The translations under genes were made by a program, and so were the position numbers. 64,000 bases of DNA from Diphasiastrum complanatum. Its lineage: Eukaryota > Streptophyta > Lycopodiopsida > Lycopodiales > Lycopodiaceae. Positions 11,530-22,379 of this stretch are shown one piece after another (position 1 is the stretch's first letter; every line of letters starts with the position of its first letter). The stretch covers positions 44,927,815 to 44,991,814 of the forward strand of contig CM055111.1 of assembly GCA_029204225.1 (NCBI GenBank), written 5' to 3'. Below the pieces are notes generated by a model. That model did no database searches, was not told the origin of the DNA, and saw only the letters and a list, made by a program, of their open reading frames with translations.

Positions 11530-12000
11530 TATTTGGGCTAGAGTTATGAGAGTGGGAATCTCTGTTTTTATGTCTAACTTTGCTATTACCACACTTATGG
11601 ATCATGTTCTAGACGATGCTTTACACTCATATTACAGATTCCTTGGCACGATGAGATTATAGATTCATGTGCCTTATGGATACCTTGTCAAGATCATCTC
11701 ATTTATGCTTCATGTTTTCTGGCATTCTTGGTTGTTACATATAGCTTGGTCTCCAGTGATATTGCACAAGCCTTCTAATGCTACTATCTTTCCTTGGTGT
11801 GGATAAATTGATGTTGTTCTTCTTGCCTAGATTGCTAATCACCACCAGGCCTGGTTTCTCTAGGACATTTTGTCATTCTCATTATATTGGGGAATATGTT
11901 CATATTTTGCTCCACTACTACTTATGGATATACGACATGCTTGGTTGCTATGACCTGCATGGCCACTTCACATAGGTTGGCATGGCATGGTTACCTTCAT
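11530..12000. other. Unassigned intronic sequence
   Basis: No domains or repeats recognised. Short open frames at 11778-11975 and 11887-12075 carry no motifs. Confidence 0.25.
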
Positions 12001-12575
12001 TTGGGGCAGCAATGGTATTTTGATCTTCCTAGTTCTATTGATGTTGCTACTTCTGTCGTGCCCACAAAGCGCTAACCTTGGATTTATATCTCGTAAGGGG
12101 GACAAAGGATCTACTTTGACCTATAAGTCAGTTCTGATTATGAGAGGTTAGGACCCTTATGGTATTAAATCATAATTGATGGTTTGGAGGCCTAAAACCC
12201 ATGATGGCGAATTGGTATAAAACTAGCAATGACTCATAGGAAAGTGACTGAGTTGTATCAGTCAGATGGCTGATGTGTCCTAGAGAAGTGTCCTACTTCA
12301 CTCCAGGTGGTGGTTGGCCTTGGAAGGTGTAAGTATACTCATTGGTTTCCCTATGAAGGCGAGCGTGGGTATGTGTTGGTAGCTACATGCCGCATGCCGC
12401 TAGATTGACATCTCGTACATTAGAGCCATTGCTAGTGTTCCATAGCTTGGGGGGCTAGATCCGGTTGATCTAGGTTTGGTTGGGTTGGATTTATCCGCCA
12501 GCTATTCTCTCTATTTCCTTTGATTCATCATCCTAGTTTGATCCCTTGGAGGGGGAATTATAGTGGTATCAGAGC
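12000..12575 (+). mobile_element. Probable LTR end plus primer-binding site (second LTR family)
   Basis: TGGTATCAGAGC at 12564-12575 is the 12-nt plant initiator tRNA-Met primer-binding site, so an LTR should end near 12562. Sequence at 12320-12470 (ggtagctacatgc, ccatagcttggggg) recurs at 28520-28590, showing that it is a dispersed repeat. The left LTR boundary was not found. The internal region after the site opens with a short frame starting ATGCCCCCC and lasts about 420 bp before the next LTR begins. Confidence 0.5.
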
Positions 12576-12997
12576 AATAAAAAAAAATGCCCCCCATAGT
12601 TAAGAAAAACACATGTCCATTAATTGGAACCCCAAAAAGCAACTACAAGGAACAAACCTAGCTTAGCTACCCCCCACCCGACCCTACTCCACCCCCTCCC
12701 CTTCTTTCCCTCACACAAAGAAATTTGTGTTAGCAAAAGCTCGTGCTCGGCCAGCCAGTAGTTTGGACAACATTCACCAATCTGTTTGCTTAGGCAAGCA
12801 TGCTTACCTCATGAAAAGGACGTAGGGTGACTAATACGTGTTTGGAGAGTAGTAATGTTCACATTTTTAACATGCTCTTGTATGTTATCTTGTTATCATG
12901 TGTGATTAAGAATTGAATGATTAACTAAAATCATGACTCATATTCTAATCATTGTGATTGAAAAATCACAAACAAGCACTTGATCGCTAGGGGAGGA

Positions 12998-13637
12998 CAA
13001 CACATGTACTTTGAATCCCTTTGCCCAGTGTAAATTGTAAACTGTAATTATTAAATTGTAAATGGCTAAGTCACCGGCCTGTAAAGACCATTGTGTAAAT
13101 ATCAGTTATAGTGACTAATTCCGAGATGGCCAAAGGGATACTGGGTCCCCTGAGAGTCTACTGGACTGACCTCCTAAAAAGTAAGAAGGGTTGACCGGTA
13201 AACGTGACACGTGTCATATGCTCACGGGGACACTTGTTCCAGTGCATGAGTGACACTTGTCAGACGGTCAACGGGCGGGTCAACAAGATGTGTCACATGC
13301 TCAATGGGACACTTGGTCCAATGTATGAGACAGTCCACCTACTAGCTTGCCTATGTGTCAGGGTACTGTCAAGTGGCAAGTGTCAACTATGCATGGAGTT
13401 TGCCATGTGGCGACGTTAGGATGTGTTAGGGTTAAGAGGGGTGCTTGAGGGGATATAGTGTTAGGGTTGCCAGGCATTCCCTATCGAATTCCTATGTAGC
13501 TATGGTTGGGAGGAGACTTGCAGCAAAGCTCTCATGTTTGCTTGTTGATCTATGTACATTTGCTTGAGATTAATAAATTGACGAATTTTCTGGGTAATTG
13601 TGTATTTACTTAGGGTTTTGTAAGCTTGCGTGCAACA
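12998..13637 (+). mobile_element. G2-family LTR, copy 1 (plus orientation)
   Basis: About 640-bp LTR of the G2 chromovirus family, ending ..gcaaca just before a primer-binding site. It matches the minus-strand LTRs at 26651-27097 and 41005-41660 and the plus-strand one at about 48970-49482 along its length: 'acatgtactttgaatccct', 'aagtcaccggcctgt', 'gacacgtgtcatatgctcac', 'ctagcttgcctatgtgtcag' and so on. Within it, a block of about 80 bp (gacac.tgtca.atgctca, gggacacttg.tcca.tg) is tandemly duplicated. A palindromic G-box, tgaCACGTGtca, lies at 13208-13213. U3/R/U5 limits were not determined. Confidence 0.8.
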
Positions 13638-13639
13638 TT

Positions 13640-13890
13640 TGGTATCAGAGTAGTTGCTTCTGTGGGATTTGGCATCATTGGCATCTGCAGTTAGGGTTTG
13701 GTGCAATCTTGGAGAGCCAGTGCCCTATTGTAGGTGATTTGTTGACAGATTTGGAGCCCAAAAGATAGCAAATTGAAGCCCTATGATGGATTGTTGATCT
13801 TCTGGCAGCCTTTGAGCATCTTCTACTACGTGAAGATCCAGCCCACATAGGATTAGTGAATCTATTTGTAACTTCTTCAATACTCAATCT
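13640..13890 (+). mobile_element. Primer-binding site and leader/gag start of a G2-family element
   Basis: TGGTATCAGAG at 13640-13650 follows the LTR by two bases. The next about 240 bp can be read as a broken gag start (QIEAL..IVDLLAAFEHLL). The remainder of the element is missing. Downstream of 13900 nothing retroviral is seen. Confidence 0.65.
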
Positions 13891-15901
13891 TTCCCAAATT
13901 TGTTAGTTGCAATAGGCATTATGTGGTAGGTCGTTAGTAGGGTAGGGCTTTTCGCCTTTCGATTCAGTGATCATCCCTTGCTTTTTGCCAATTGTCAATT
14001 TGAAAAGTGTATCAAGAACGCCCTACTATAGTATTATCGATGATATGAAAGATTCCATAACAATCCTTGAAATTACTCACCTTTTAAAAGTGACAACACC
14101 TTTAAAACAAGTAAAAGCAAATTTTCTAGAAGCATAGCTTTGATTTGAACAAATCTTCACATGATCTTTGGCTATCTAAAAAGAGGAATCCAATAATCAA
14201 ATCATATTGAAAATTTGACTAAACTAGAGAAACCACAACTTAGGCTATTCTCCTCATAACCCAAATAGAGGTAATCAATTCAAGTGCTTTATGGATATAT
14301 GGATCTAGACATTGTAGAAGCTAACATCCAACCCACCCCTTTGTGCTAGAAATTTGTTTCTATATTACCAAAATAAGACAAAATTCTTAAAGAACTACAA
14401 ATATATTTGATAAAATGTAATTCAGTTGATCAAATGAACAACACTCAGACAATCTAATGAAACAATTGTTATACTGAACTAAACTAGAAGCTAGAACTTG
14501 CTAAGAACTGGAAATGGTTTCTAACCCTACTCTTGAATCAAGCACCTAGGCTAGAGGAGTTAGGTGTATGAGTTCCTATTTAGCGAACAATATAGCCCAA
14601 ATAAGTAAACTGACAATAATTAATGGTAGTTAATAAATGATAAGGCCATAGCGCTCAAACCATAAGGTCTATTATCACTTGACTAAAACAAAACTATGGC
14701 CCAAATTCAAAATTCCAAATAAAGCATAAAATAGTAATGACTAGTATGAAATATTGACATGGGTCCTAAAACCCAACCCACTATTTGTGAGAAGCCTATA
14801 ATTGCCTTCCATTGCTAGATCACCATTCATTACTACTAGCACTCAAAACATTGTAGCATAGATGGAAAAGGATGGGGCTTCATCACTTAGTAATATATCT
14901 AATTTATATTAGATTGGTAGCTAACTATTTTCATAACCCAAACGCACTTATAACCCAATTAAGACTAGATTAAAGTCCTAAAATAGGAAAATCAAAAATT
15001 TTCCATAAGTAAGATAGCAATTGTCAACAACAACTACTTAAACTCATGATCTTCACACTGGCAAGGTTGATCCAATTTTAACTCACTTAGATCACATCTC
15101 TCAAGGAGCATTAAATGTCACTTCTTGGTCTCCTTAGCACTTGGTAGGACCTTCCTAATCTTTTTTTATTAGCTATTACTCTAACAACAATCGTTTTGAT
15201 GGTTCCAAGGAATTAACAGGGAGAAGAATGGTTCCAAGGAATCAACAAGGAGTTTTCTCTTGATAGAAGATTTTCCTTTCTTAAAATTCAACAAAAGCAA
15301 GAAACGATCTAATCTTTTAGTCGTAGATGATTCACGCTTTAGTTGTTTGAGATTATTTCAAAAAAATCTATAAAAAAATTCTTGATACCGTGTGAAGTTA
15401 GATATTAGCCCTAAAATAGTTGACAATGTTCCTCAAGGGTTGCATTGGTCCCAATGTATCTAAGCACCTCCATACTTCATAGTGGCAATGCACATGGTTA
15501 CTTGTGATAAATTTCAATGTCATCATACAATTTGAGAAATAGCCTTATTAACAATGTATGGAATATGTATGTGTTTTGGAATACTTGAGCTATATTTTAT
15601 TTTTTACTTTCAACCATAGTGGTAAAGTCTCTTCTTTTCAATAGCACCATGATTTTGAAAGCAGCCACTTTCATAAAGTTCAAAATGTAGATGTGTCTGT
15701 TGATTCATCACAACAAACCAACAATAAGGTTACAATTTGTGAACAAACAAGATAAATTAACACCTTAGTCTAGAGTCAAATAAGTTGACTTGACTTAAAT
15801 TGATTCAAAAGACTGAAAAGAGAGTGTGTGGCCTCCTTGCAATTCTTGGGGCTATCAAACAACAATATTTGGCTATCGCTTGAATGAAGGAAAAAACATA
15901 C

Positions 15902-16062
15902 CTCATCATGCCATCAAATGTTGACACCCTTTCTTCCATGACTCCAGCAAGGATAATGTCACCATTTGTATCTTCTCGAATAAAAATTGACTTTGACGGA
16001 GTCTCTGGATGTAGTAAATCCTTAATTTCTTCATTGTAAATCTCAACAAAAGAGCATTTGAC
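15902..16062 (-). CDS. Kinesin motor gene, exon 3 (EIYNEE segment)
   Basis: Third coding exon, 161 nt, with acceptor taccag|GTC and donor GATGAG|gtatgt. It encodes VKCSFVEIYNEEIKDLL, the highly conserved kinesin strand VS(F/Y)(L/I)EIYNE..(R/K)DLL, then a short loop and IREDTNGDIILAGVMEERV. That last part corresponds to the IRE...G.I.LAG..E..V segment of kinesin-4 motors. It ends in phase 2, and the split Arg codon (AG|G) is completed by exon 4. The subfamily hint comes mainly from this exon. The reading frame is clean. Confidence 0.9.
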
Positions 16063-17299
16063 CTGGTATAACTTCAATTAGCTTCCCATTTTTTAAATTT
16101 AGATTCGTATCGATTTCCCAGAAAAAGAATTTGGCCTATCCTAAAATCATTATTTCATTCAATTATAGCCCTTTTTCAAATACATCCCCAAAAGGGCTTT
16201 ATAAGTGTAGACCATGAAATGCCATGAAGTATAAAATTTTTGAAGCCTTAAGACCTAATTTGAACTATTATGAAAAAGATTATTACTTACTCTTTGATTG
16301 TAGCAAATCAGGTTCCTAAATCACAAGTTCTTCCATGTATGTTTCATATGGCAAGATTGTAATGGACAACCGCATTAGAAAGATTATTGAATGAAGAGAA
16401 ACAACAAGCATCTAACACGTAAGCACAATCAATGGACGCGTGCAAAAAGGTCAATCATTCTATACTCAAAACACTTCCAGATGTGATTGACAGGTATAGA
16501 ATATTGCAGTATCGAATCATTTGACAATTCAGACTAATCAATAAGAGATTTAACATATACAAATAACCTTAGAGACGCTTCCGACATAATACCGAACGCA
16601 ATAAGACAGTATGAGATTCAGTAAGTAGCATGTACAAATCAGATGATGTGAGTGCAAAACAATAGCGGATGAAGCCTCGTACTCTAAACCATCTTTGAGT
16701 AACTGATAAAACTGTCTGATACACTTCCCTTGATAAGCATTATCCAAAGTATAAACTCTATCATATCATCATATGAATATCTTCTAATGATCACCTATTT
16801 ATACTAATGCGGAATGCCGCTTAGGCTTATCCAATTAGGGCAACTAATTAGGTCGTAGCTCGCAATTGGAGCTTAGCCACAATGCGCTATCATCCATCCA
16901 GTAAGGACATCCTGGAAATTCATTTGCTAACCAACTTGGATAAGTCGTTATATTCATAACAGATGCAAACAGCATTCAACACCTTCAATAGTTCGTCGTT
17001 GTCGAAGCCACCTGTTAAGCGATTCCCGTGTATTTCTGCAGACTGTGTAGAAACACGAATAAAATTGCAGAGCTGGATAAATAAATGGATGTAGATTAAC
17101 TATAGGATTATGGGAGAATAATCCAACATGTGGAAGTGCTACATTTTCTCCACACTTGGCGAATATCCATTTTTTTTGGTGAATCTTTGCAAACAGTTAG
17201 CAAAAGTTCTTCAGCTACGCTTGGCAGCAAAAGGGAAAAAAAAAAAAAGCATTGCAGGTCATTTCTAGCGACTATTTTAGTGGACCGCTATCTTTTCTG

Positions 17300-17760
17300 G
17301 CAACTATTTTAGCAGATTTTTTTGAGTAGAGTACCTATTGCACTTTCCAGCACCCTATTTGGAGCATGTTTTGGCAGTTTTCTCTCAATATTTGTTTGCT
17401 AGCTTTTGACAGTTTTTGGAGGCTTTATCACCCTATTTTTTAGGCTATTTTTGACTGCACTTGCTGGTTATTCTGCGCAGTATCTACTATTCTTCCCAGC
17501 ACCCTGTTTGGAGGTGATTTTACACACATTTCATTAGCAGTTGGTTGCTAGTTTTTGGCCTACATTTTGCATTGCCCTCTTTGCTTCCACAGTTTGAGCT
17601 TTGCTGATTTTTCAGGGCAATATACCCAACTTTTTCCAGCACTCTATTTGGAGGAAATTTTGAAATATTTTTGCACAGTTCGCTTGCTGGTCTTTTTGTA
17701 GTACCATTGTATACTTTGGAGGCTATTTTGCTGGTTTTTCAAGGCAGGAACCACTTGGTA
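17300..17760 (+). repeat. Degenerate tandem repeat, unit about 140-150 bp, three copies
   Basis: The marker word cagcac(c/t)ct.tttggag recurs at 17348, 17497 and 17637 (spacing 149 and 140 bp). Between markers run similar blocks (gcttgctggtt, gacagtttttggaggc, ttcagggcaa). It is T-rich with no coding potential. It lies upstream of a segment (17870-17960) related to the repeat at 7.3-7.5 kb. Confidence 0.6.
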
Positions 17761-18589
17761 CATGGCTTTCCTATACTTCCCTTATTTGTCAGCACACTTA
17801 TCATTTCATTTGCTGATATTTTTGTTGTCTCACACTTGGGCAGCTTACTTTCTTACTTGGTTTCTCTATTTGATGAACATTTGGCAGCTTCTTCACCGCC
17901 TATCACTTGCTGGATTTTCTGTCACATTCAAGCAACCTATAGTGGTCTTTGGCATTTGTGTAGAGCCTACATGGAGGTATGACATGTGTCTGCTCCCTCA
18001 GGGATTGTGCTTTTTCACATACTTTCCACAATAAAAGAGAAGAGAACATTGTGTGTGTTTTACATACTTTTTAGTTTTATTCTGTCATGATTTGTTTGTT
18101 CATTACTAATTCCCAAAAGATTGCTAATGCAATTTTCCTCTTCGGTGATCCTACTTATTCTAGGTGGCGTACATATGTCTATTCTCATCCATCTATCTTT
18201 GAGTGGCATGTCTTTCTACATGTGCACTATTCTCATCCCTTATGTTATCAGCTGATGATGTGTCTGCTTTTGAGAGTCCTTTTGTACATGAGTGTAGTGT
18301 CATAAATATTGAGAGTGATACTAATGGGCATACTTACAAATGATGCTATACACCCTTGGACTTTATGGATTCTGCATGTTTTCTGACATTCTTGGTTGTT
18401 GTATGATCTACTTATACTACAACTTCCTTAGCATTCATGGTTATTGCACACCGCCTGGCCTCTGGTGTTGTTGTTGAGTTGCTACTATGGTTGCTGAGTT
18501 GACGCTTCTGTGCTACTCTTGGGCTAGCCTTGGACATCTCATTGATTCGGGTCTTGCTACTAGGGTACCAAAATAGGGTGCTTTGATGA

Positions 18590-18790
18590 TATATCTAGGA
18601 CACCCTAATTCGAACCGGCTGATTCGAGCCGATTCTTTCCGGTTCGAATCGGCAGGCTAGGTTCGAATCGGAAAACGGTTGGACAAAAAAAAATTTCCAA
18701 AACGTTTTTTTTGGCTTTTTGGGGGTTATTTTTTTTTTTCAAATCCGGTTCGAACTCGAATGGTTCATGGTTCGATGCAACTATGGCCCC
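18590..18790. repeat. Cluster of CGAATC/GATTCG words
   Basis: At least six copies of (c/g)gattcga, ttcgaatcgg and ccggttcgaa occur within 18605-18775, some as inverted pairs. Similar clusters lie at 1815-1895, 25895-25965, 33077-33120 and 34780-34810. This looks like a transposon's terminal or subterminal repeats. Which element they belong to is not established. Confidence 0.45.
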
Positions 18791-19159
18791 CCCTTGAGTG
18801 AGTTACAGGATTGTCCTAGATTCTTTATTTTTACATCCATCTCTGGCACATCGACTTACCGTAGTATCCTTGTCCACTACATTAGAGATACATGTACAAC
18901 ATGATTTACAGTTGATCATTGATGTACAATGCTTTGTGTATATTTGTGTGTTGCTTTTGAAATACTTGTTACTTTTGGACCCGCACTCTGGTTGGCCTCA
19001 CAGATAATGACCACGCTATTCTCGCTTGCATTTGACTTCCTCCTAGCAACTTCATTCACAGTCACCAATTATCATGGTATTCCTAGGCTTTTCAATTGTT
19101 GGACACCCTTGAAATTTCAATTTTAGTGTTACCAAAGGCCACCCACCATTATATCCAGC

Positions 19160-20215
19160 ATGTCACATATCAGGCATACATACAGCGGCCCTCTTGGGGT
19201 CAAACTAGATTATTACCATACATGCTTCTTGGAGAGGAATGTAGCACGTTCTCATATCCTTCCTAGGTACCTGGTTAGTGGACTCTCACATTGCCTTTAT
19301 TTCAACTTGGCTCAGTTGCATGTTCAGTCTCACCAGTTATACATTGAGACCCAACAATTCCATGGTATTGCACATGGGCGTAGCATCTGCCAAATGTGTA
19401 CTCTTGATTAGACAAAGATGGAGGAGCACTTCATTTTCTGATGTCCTATTTATTACGAGATCAAGGGTCAGTATCATTCTCTTTTAGGATCTCCAATCAT
19501 GCAACGTTCACTTCTCTCATATGAGGACCCTCAGTGCATCGCCTTGATGATTTAAGAGATGTGCCTATTACACAAAGGTATATTCCAGCAGGATCAGTAT
19601 GGACACCGGGACCTCCAACTTCAGATTACTCCATTTTTGTTGAGGTGACGCTCCAGAGTAGACATGGAGATTGAGATAATGTCAGAAGATGAGACAAATA
19701 TCTCGTCCAAAGATTAGCATCAAGATCGACGATAGTGCATAATGTTGAGACCGAGATTCATGGCTTCCAACCAACCTAGACAATCTATACGTGCACACAA
19801 GGAGACAACAATCTCCAATTTTGGTACCCACGGGCTCTGCATTCATCAACATCAAGATTATCTATCCTTGCTTTCTTCAATAGGGTTTTGCAACTCCACA
19901 GAGACATGTTATTTGCTATAAAGCTCCACTCATACTTTAGCTCATTATATCATCATAACTTTGTATAGTTTGTCTATGAAGAGATTCCATATAGGAGAGC
20001 AGAGTTTAGAGATTAGTTCATATTGTTATGTTATTTATTTATTTTATTTATTTGTTTATTTATTTATTTATTTATTTGTTTTATTTTGATATTGGAGACA
20101 TACTTATACTCCTACATGGATCTATCACACTTGAGATGTACTTTTGCGGTCTTAAGTGCTTTTTGGCACTAGAAAGACAATAATAAAGCTTTCTTTCTGT
20201 CTTTTCCCTTCAATA
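19160..20215 (+). mobile_element. LINE fragment C (3' end)
   Basis: Same LINE family as A, B, F and G. The translation shows RYLVSGLSHCLYFNLAQL, then GRSICQMCTLD and, after stops, CPIYYEIKGQYHSL and YEDPQCIALMI. The 3' UTR contains ACTTGAGATGTACTT, then the hairpin AGTGCTTTTTGGCACT at 20155-20170 with a base-pair change relative to the other copies, then ACAATAATAAAGCTTTC and a pyrimidine-rich end. Carries stops and is non-functional. Confidence 0.75.
20031..20083. repeat. (ATTT)n microsatellite
   Basis: About 50 bp of tttatttatt-type repeats with a few gttt interruptions, inside the LINE C 3' region. Confidence 0.85.
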
Positions 20216-21440
20216 TCTCCATTGGTGCATGCATTTCCTCCTCATACATTTTCTTTGTTTTGCCTAGATTATGGATAAAGAGAAAGAGAGTATGTTTGAG
20301 ATAGTTTTATTTTTGCGTTTATTTACGATTGGCTATTACCAATGCTATCGCTTGGGGCCTTTCTTCTAGTTTTTGTAAGCCCAACATTGAGGGCAGTGTT
20401 TTTTATAGTTGGGGAGAGGTACATACTCGAAATAACCCTAACTAGTATACGTAAAATTACTAGGCCAGTTACATGAAAGGCATGTTCGAATGGGACCCAA
20501 GTACCCTAAGTTGCCCTAATCTCTAAAAGGTTCCACTAAGGGCCTCAAGATAGTATTTTTAGGGCTATCATTTAGACATTAGGTATCCATTGATTATTCA
20601 ACTTATGATTTGGTATTGCTTGGGCCCTTCGTTAGATTGTGTCCTTTATAGTCATTATGTTTCATTCATATCAATATCCATAGATTGAGTCTATAACTGA
20701 CACATGCATTGATCAATGTCAAAAGAAGTGTTGTATAGTCTCTACAAGGATGATGACTATTATCTAAAAGCAAGGGTCCACATAAATAGTAACCTCATTG
20801 TGAATGTGCACAATGGTTGTCTTTGTAGGCATTTTAGAACGACTATTCCATTATCTTGCAGCTAACACACTCTAAGCTTGTCATTGTATCTTCTCAGCCA
20901 TCAAGTCCTAAAATGCTTGTTAATCTTAATGCATCGGTAGTGGAAACCATCTCACTCAATCAGTGGTCTACTGATAGTCATCCATGATGTAGCTTATGTT
21001 CCGACTTTGAGTAGATTGCCACCATTCTTGCATTATTGAGCATATAATGTGATTGGTGGATTTTGCCTAATAGGATGGGACACTTTTGTGCACAACAACA
21101 CTAGGAGACACCAACTGAGCAATAGCTCTTTGATTGCTCACAATCTCTATATGACATCAATAGCATTTTAAAACGTGTTCATGTAACAAATTATTTGGAG
21201 ATGCAAGGTGCTAGCATGAGATCCTATCAAATTTGCATGTATATTTTGCTGTCTAAATCCATTTTGGGTATGAAAATGATGCCATACCATTCATTACATC
21301 TATGACTCTCTATAACTGCTAGTGCATAGCAATTACCCTTAAAACAAGGAGACACTTCCCAAGAAAATGCTTATTGAACTACCAATTGATTGTCTTAATG
21401 CACACTCGAATTTTAAAGTATTGAGAACATTTTTTCTTAC

Positions 21441-21597
21441 ATCAAAGTTTGAATGTTTCCTTTGATTGTCAATGTTCTCATATAGTTGACAAATTGCATG
21501 AGGAAGAATGCCAATGTCTTCATCACTATTAGCACTTCCCATTGTGTACGTTTTTCCAGATCCAGTTTGACCATACGCAATAATTGTTGCATTATAC
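21441..21597 (-). CDS. Kinesin motor gene, exon 2 (P-loop / Walker A)
   Basis: Second coding exon, 157 nt, between an AG acceptor (aatctgtag|G) and a GT donor (TTTGAT|gtaaga). It encodes [19 protein letters not shown]: the nucleotide-binding P-loop GQTGSGKT followed by the TYTMG that is nearly invariant in kinesins. Next comes [16 protein letters not shown], matching the helix in which other kinesins read GIIPRAI..LF. The entering phase (one base completing a Gly codon) matches exon 1, and the exit is phase 0 for exon 3. Open reading continues past the donor for a short way before a stop, as expected for intron read-through. The exon sits alone, 10.7 kb from exon 1 and 5.4 kb from exon 3. No stop or frameshift was seen. 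Confidence 0.92.
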
Positions 21598-21646
21598 CTA
21601 CAGATTTCTCAAAAACTTTAGAAAAAATACAACAAGAAATGGACTA

Positions 21647-21701
21647 ACTTGAGATGTATTGTATCGTCTTATATGCCTTTTGGCATTCAAAAGACAATGA
21701 A

Positions 21702-21773
<72 letters not shown>
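21647..21773 (+). mobile_element. LINE fragment D: short 3' end with (CT)n tail
   Basis: Only about 55 bp of LINE 3' UTR remain: acttgagatgtattgt, then the hairpin ATGCCTTTTGGCAT at 21673-21686 and AAAAGACAATGAAGCTC. These run straight into about 70 bp of pure CT dinucleotides ending at 21773. It is a strongly 5'-truncated insertion. Its left edge lies about 50 bp from the exon 2 acceptor of the kinesin gene, and its right edge abuts the G1 LTR. Confidence 0.75.
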
Positions 21774-21775
<2 letters not shown>

Positions 21776-22321
21776 AGTTACGAATGCAACCACAACTGAT
21801 CTAGAGCTATGAAAGCATCACATAAGCAAGACTTAACCCTAGAAACCAGGAAAGAGAGATTAAGGAGACTAAAGAGAGAGATCAATATCATCAGTTGAGT
21901 AACAAATGACACAGATTCCCTTACTTATAGCCTAGAAGAAGCCCTAAAAGGAAGCTTCCAGTGGTAAGGGCCCAACTGGGAGGGATAATAGTGCGCCCTC
22001 CAAGAAGGCCCACACTTTACTGTAATATGTCCAAATGTCCAAATAATGAATAATAAGGCCCAAGGCCAACCATATAGTCTAGGTGTCAATAGTGAATAAA
22101 AAAGGGCCCAAGGCCTACTTATGCATAAAGTAAAGTAGAATGTAAATGGACGTGGCGAATGTGCCGTGCGATTCGACGAGTTATCATGATTCACCGCAAT
22201 ACCGGGCAAGCCCGCATTGGCCTTTTATCTAATAAATACGTCCCTTCCTTTACAGTCGGGATTTGGTGCACGTATTAGCTCTAGAATTACTACGGGTGTA
22301 GAATGAGCTGAGTCCATAACT
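21776..22321 (-). mobile_element. G1 gypsy 3' LTR (non-canonical ends)
   Basis: LTR of element G1, about 546 bp on the minus strand, reading AGTTATGGACT ... CGTAACT. The right boundary is set by the purine stretch GGGGAG that precedes it. The other end is set by comparison with the 39.0-kb fragment, where ..CGTAACT is followed directly by the primer-binding site TGGTATCAGAGC. The ends form a 5-bp inverted repeat AGTTA/TAACT rather than the usual TG/CA. It contains an 18S rRNA fragment near its 5' end. The same LTR start, without the rRNA piece, is at 47965. Confidence 0.7.
22152..22295 (-). rRNA. 18S rRNA fragment (about 140 bp) inside the G1 LTR
   Basis: On the minus strand the sequence runs CCGTAGTAATTCTAGAGCTA, ATACGTGCACCAAATCCCGA, TTTATTAGATAAAAGGCC, GCGGGCTTGCCCGG, AATCATGATAACTCG and CGCACGGC. 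This is the order of the 5' domain of eukaryotic 18S rRNA, with a modest number of substitutions. It is a fragment and not a functional rRNA gene. It lies between 'ctcatt' and 'acattcgcc' of the LTR. In G3 the corresponding place (47985-47995) shows these flanks nearly joined. The 18S identity is very secure; how it arrived is inference. Confidence 0.9.
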
Positions 22322-22379
22322 CTCCCCGACACAAAAATAAGACCCAACTACCGAAAAGAAAGTGGATCATACAACAGCA

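Larger units (their letters stand above)
4123..15901 (-). other. Kinesin intron 3 (about 11.8 kb)
   Basis: Intron inferred from the exon 3 donor and exon 4 acceptor (AG|gtatgt ... tttacag|G, phase 2). It contains LINE fragment B, copia C1, two LTR/primer-binding-site units, a 36-bp duplication and an 87-bp tandem repeat, each listed separately. The segments 4210-6120 and 13900-15800 show no recognisable gene. In them I see only AT-rich sequence with scattered short open frames. Confidence 0.8.
16063..21440 (-). other. Kinesin intron 2 (about 5.4 kb)
   Basis: Intron defined by donor TTTGAT|gtaaga and acceptor taccag|GTC (phase 0). It holds LINE fragment C, a 140-150-bp tandem repeat and a GATTCG-motif cluster. 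The segments 16080-17280 and 20220-21330 contain nothing recognised: short frames only. Confidence 0.8.
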
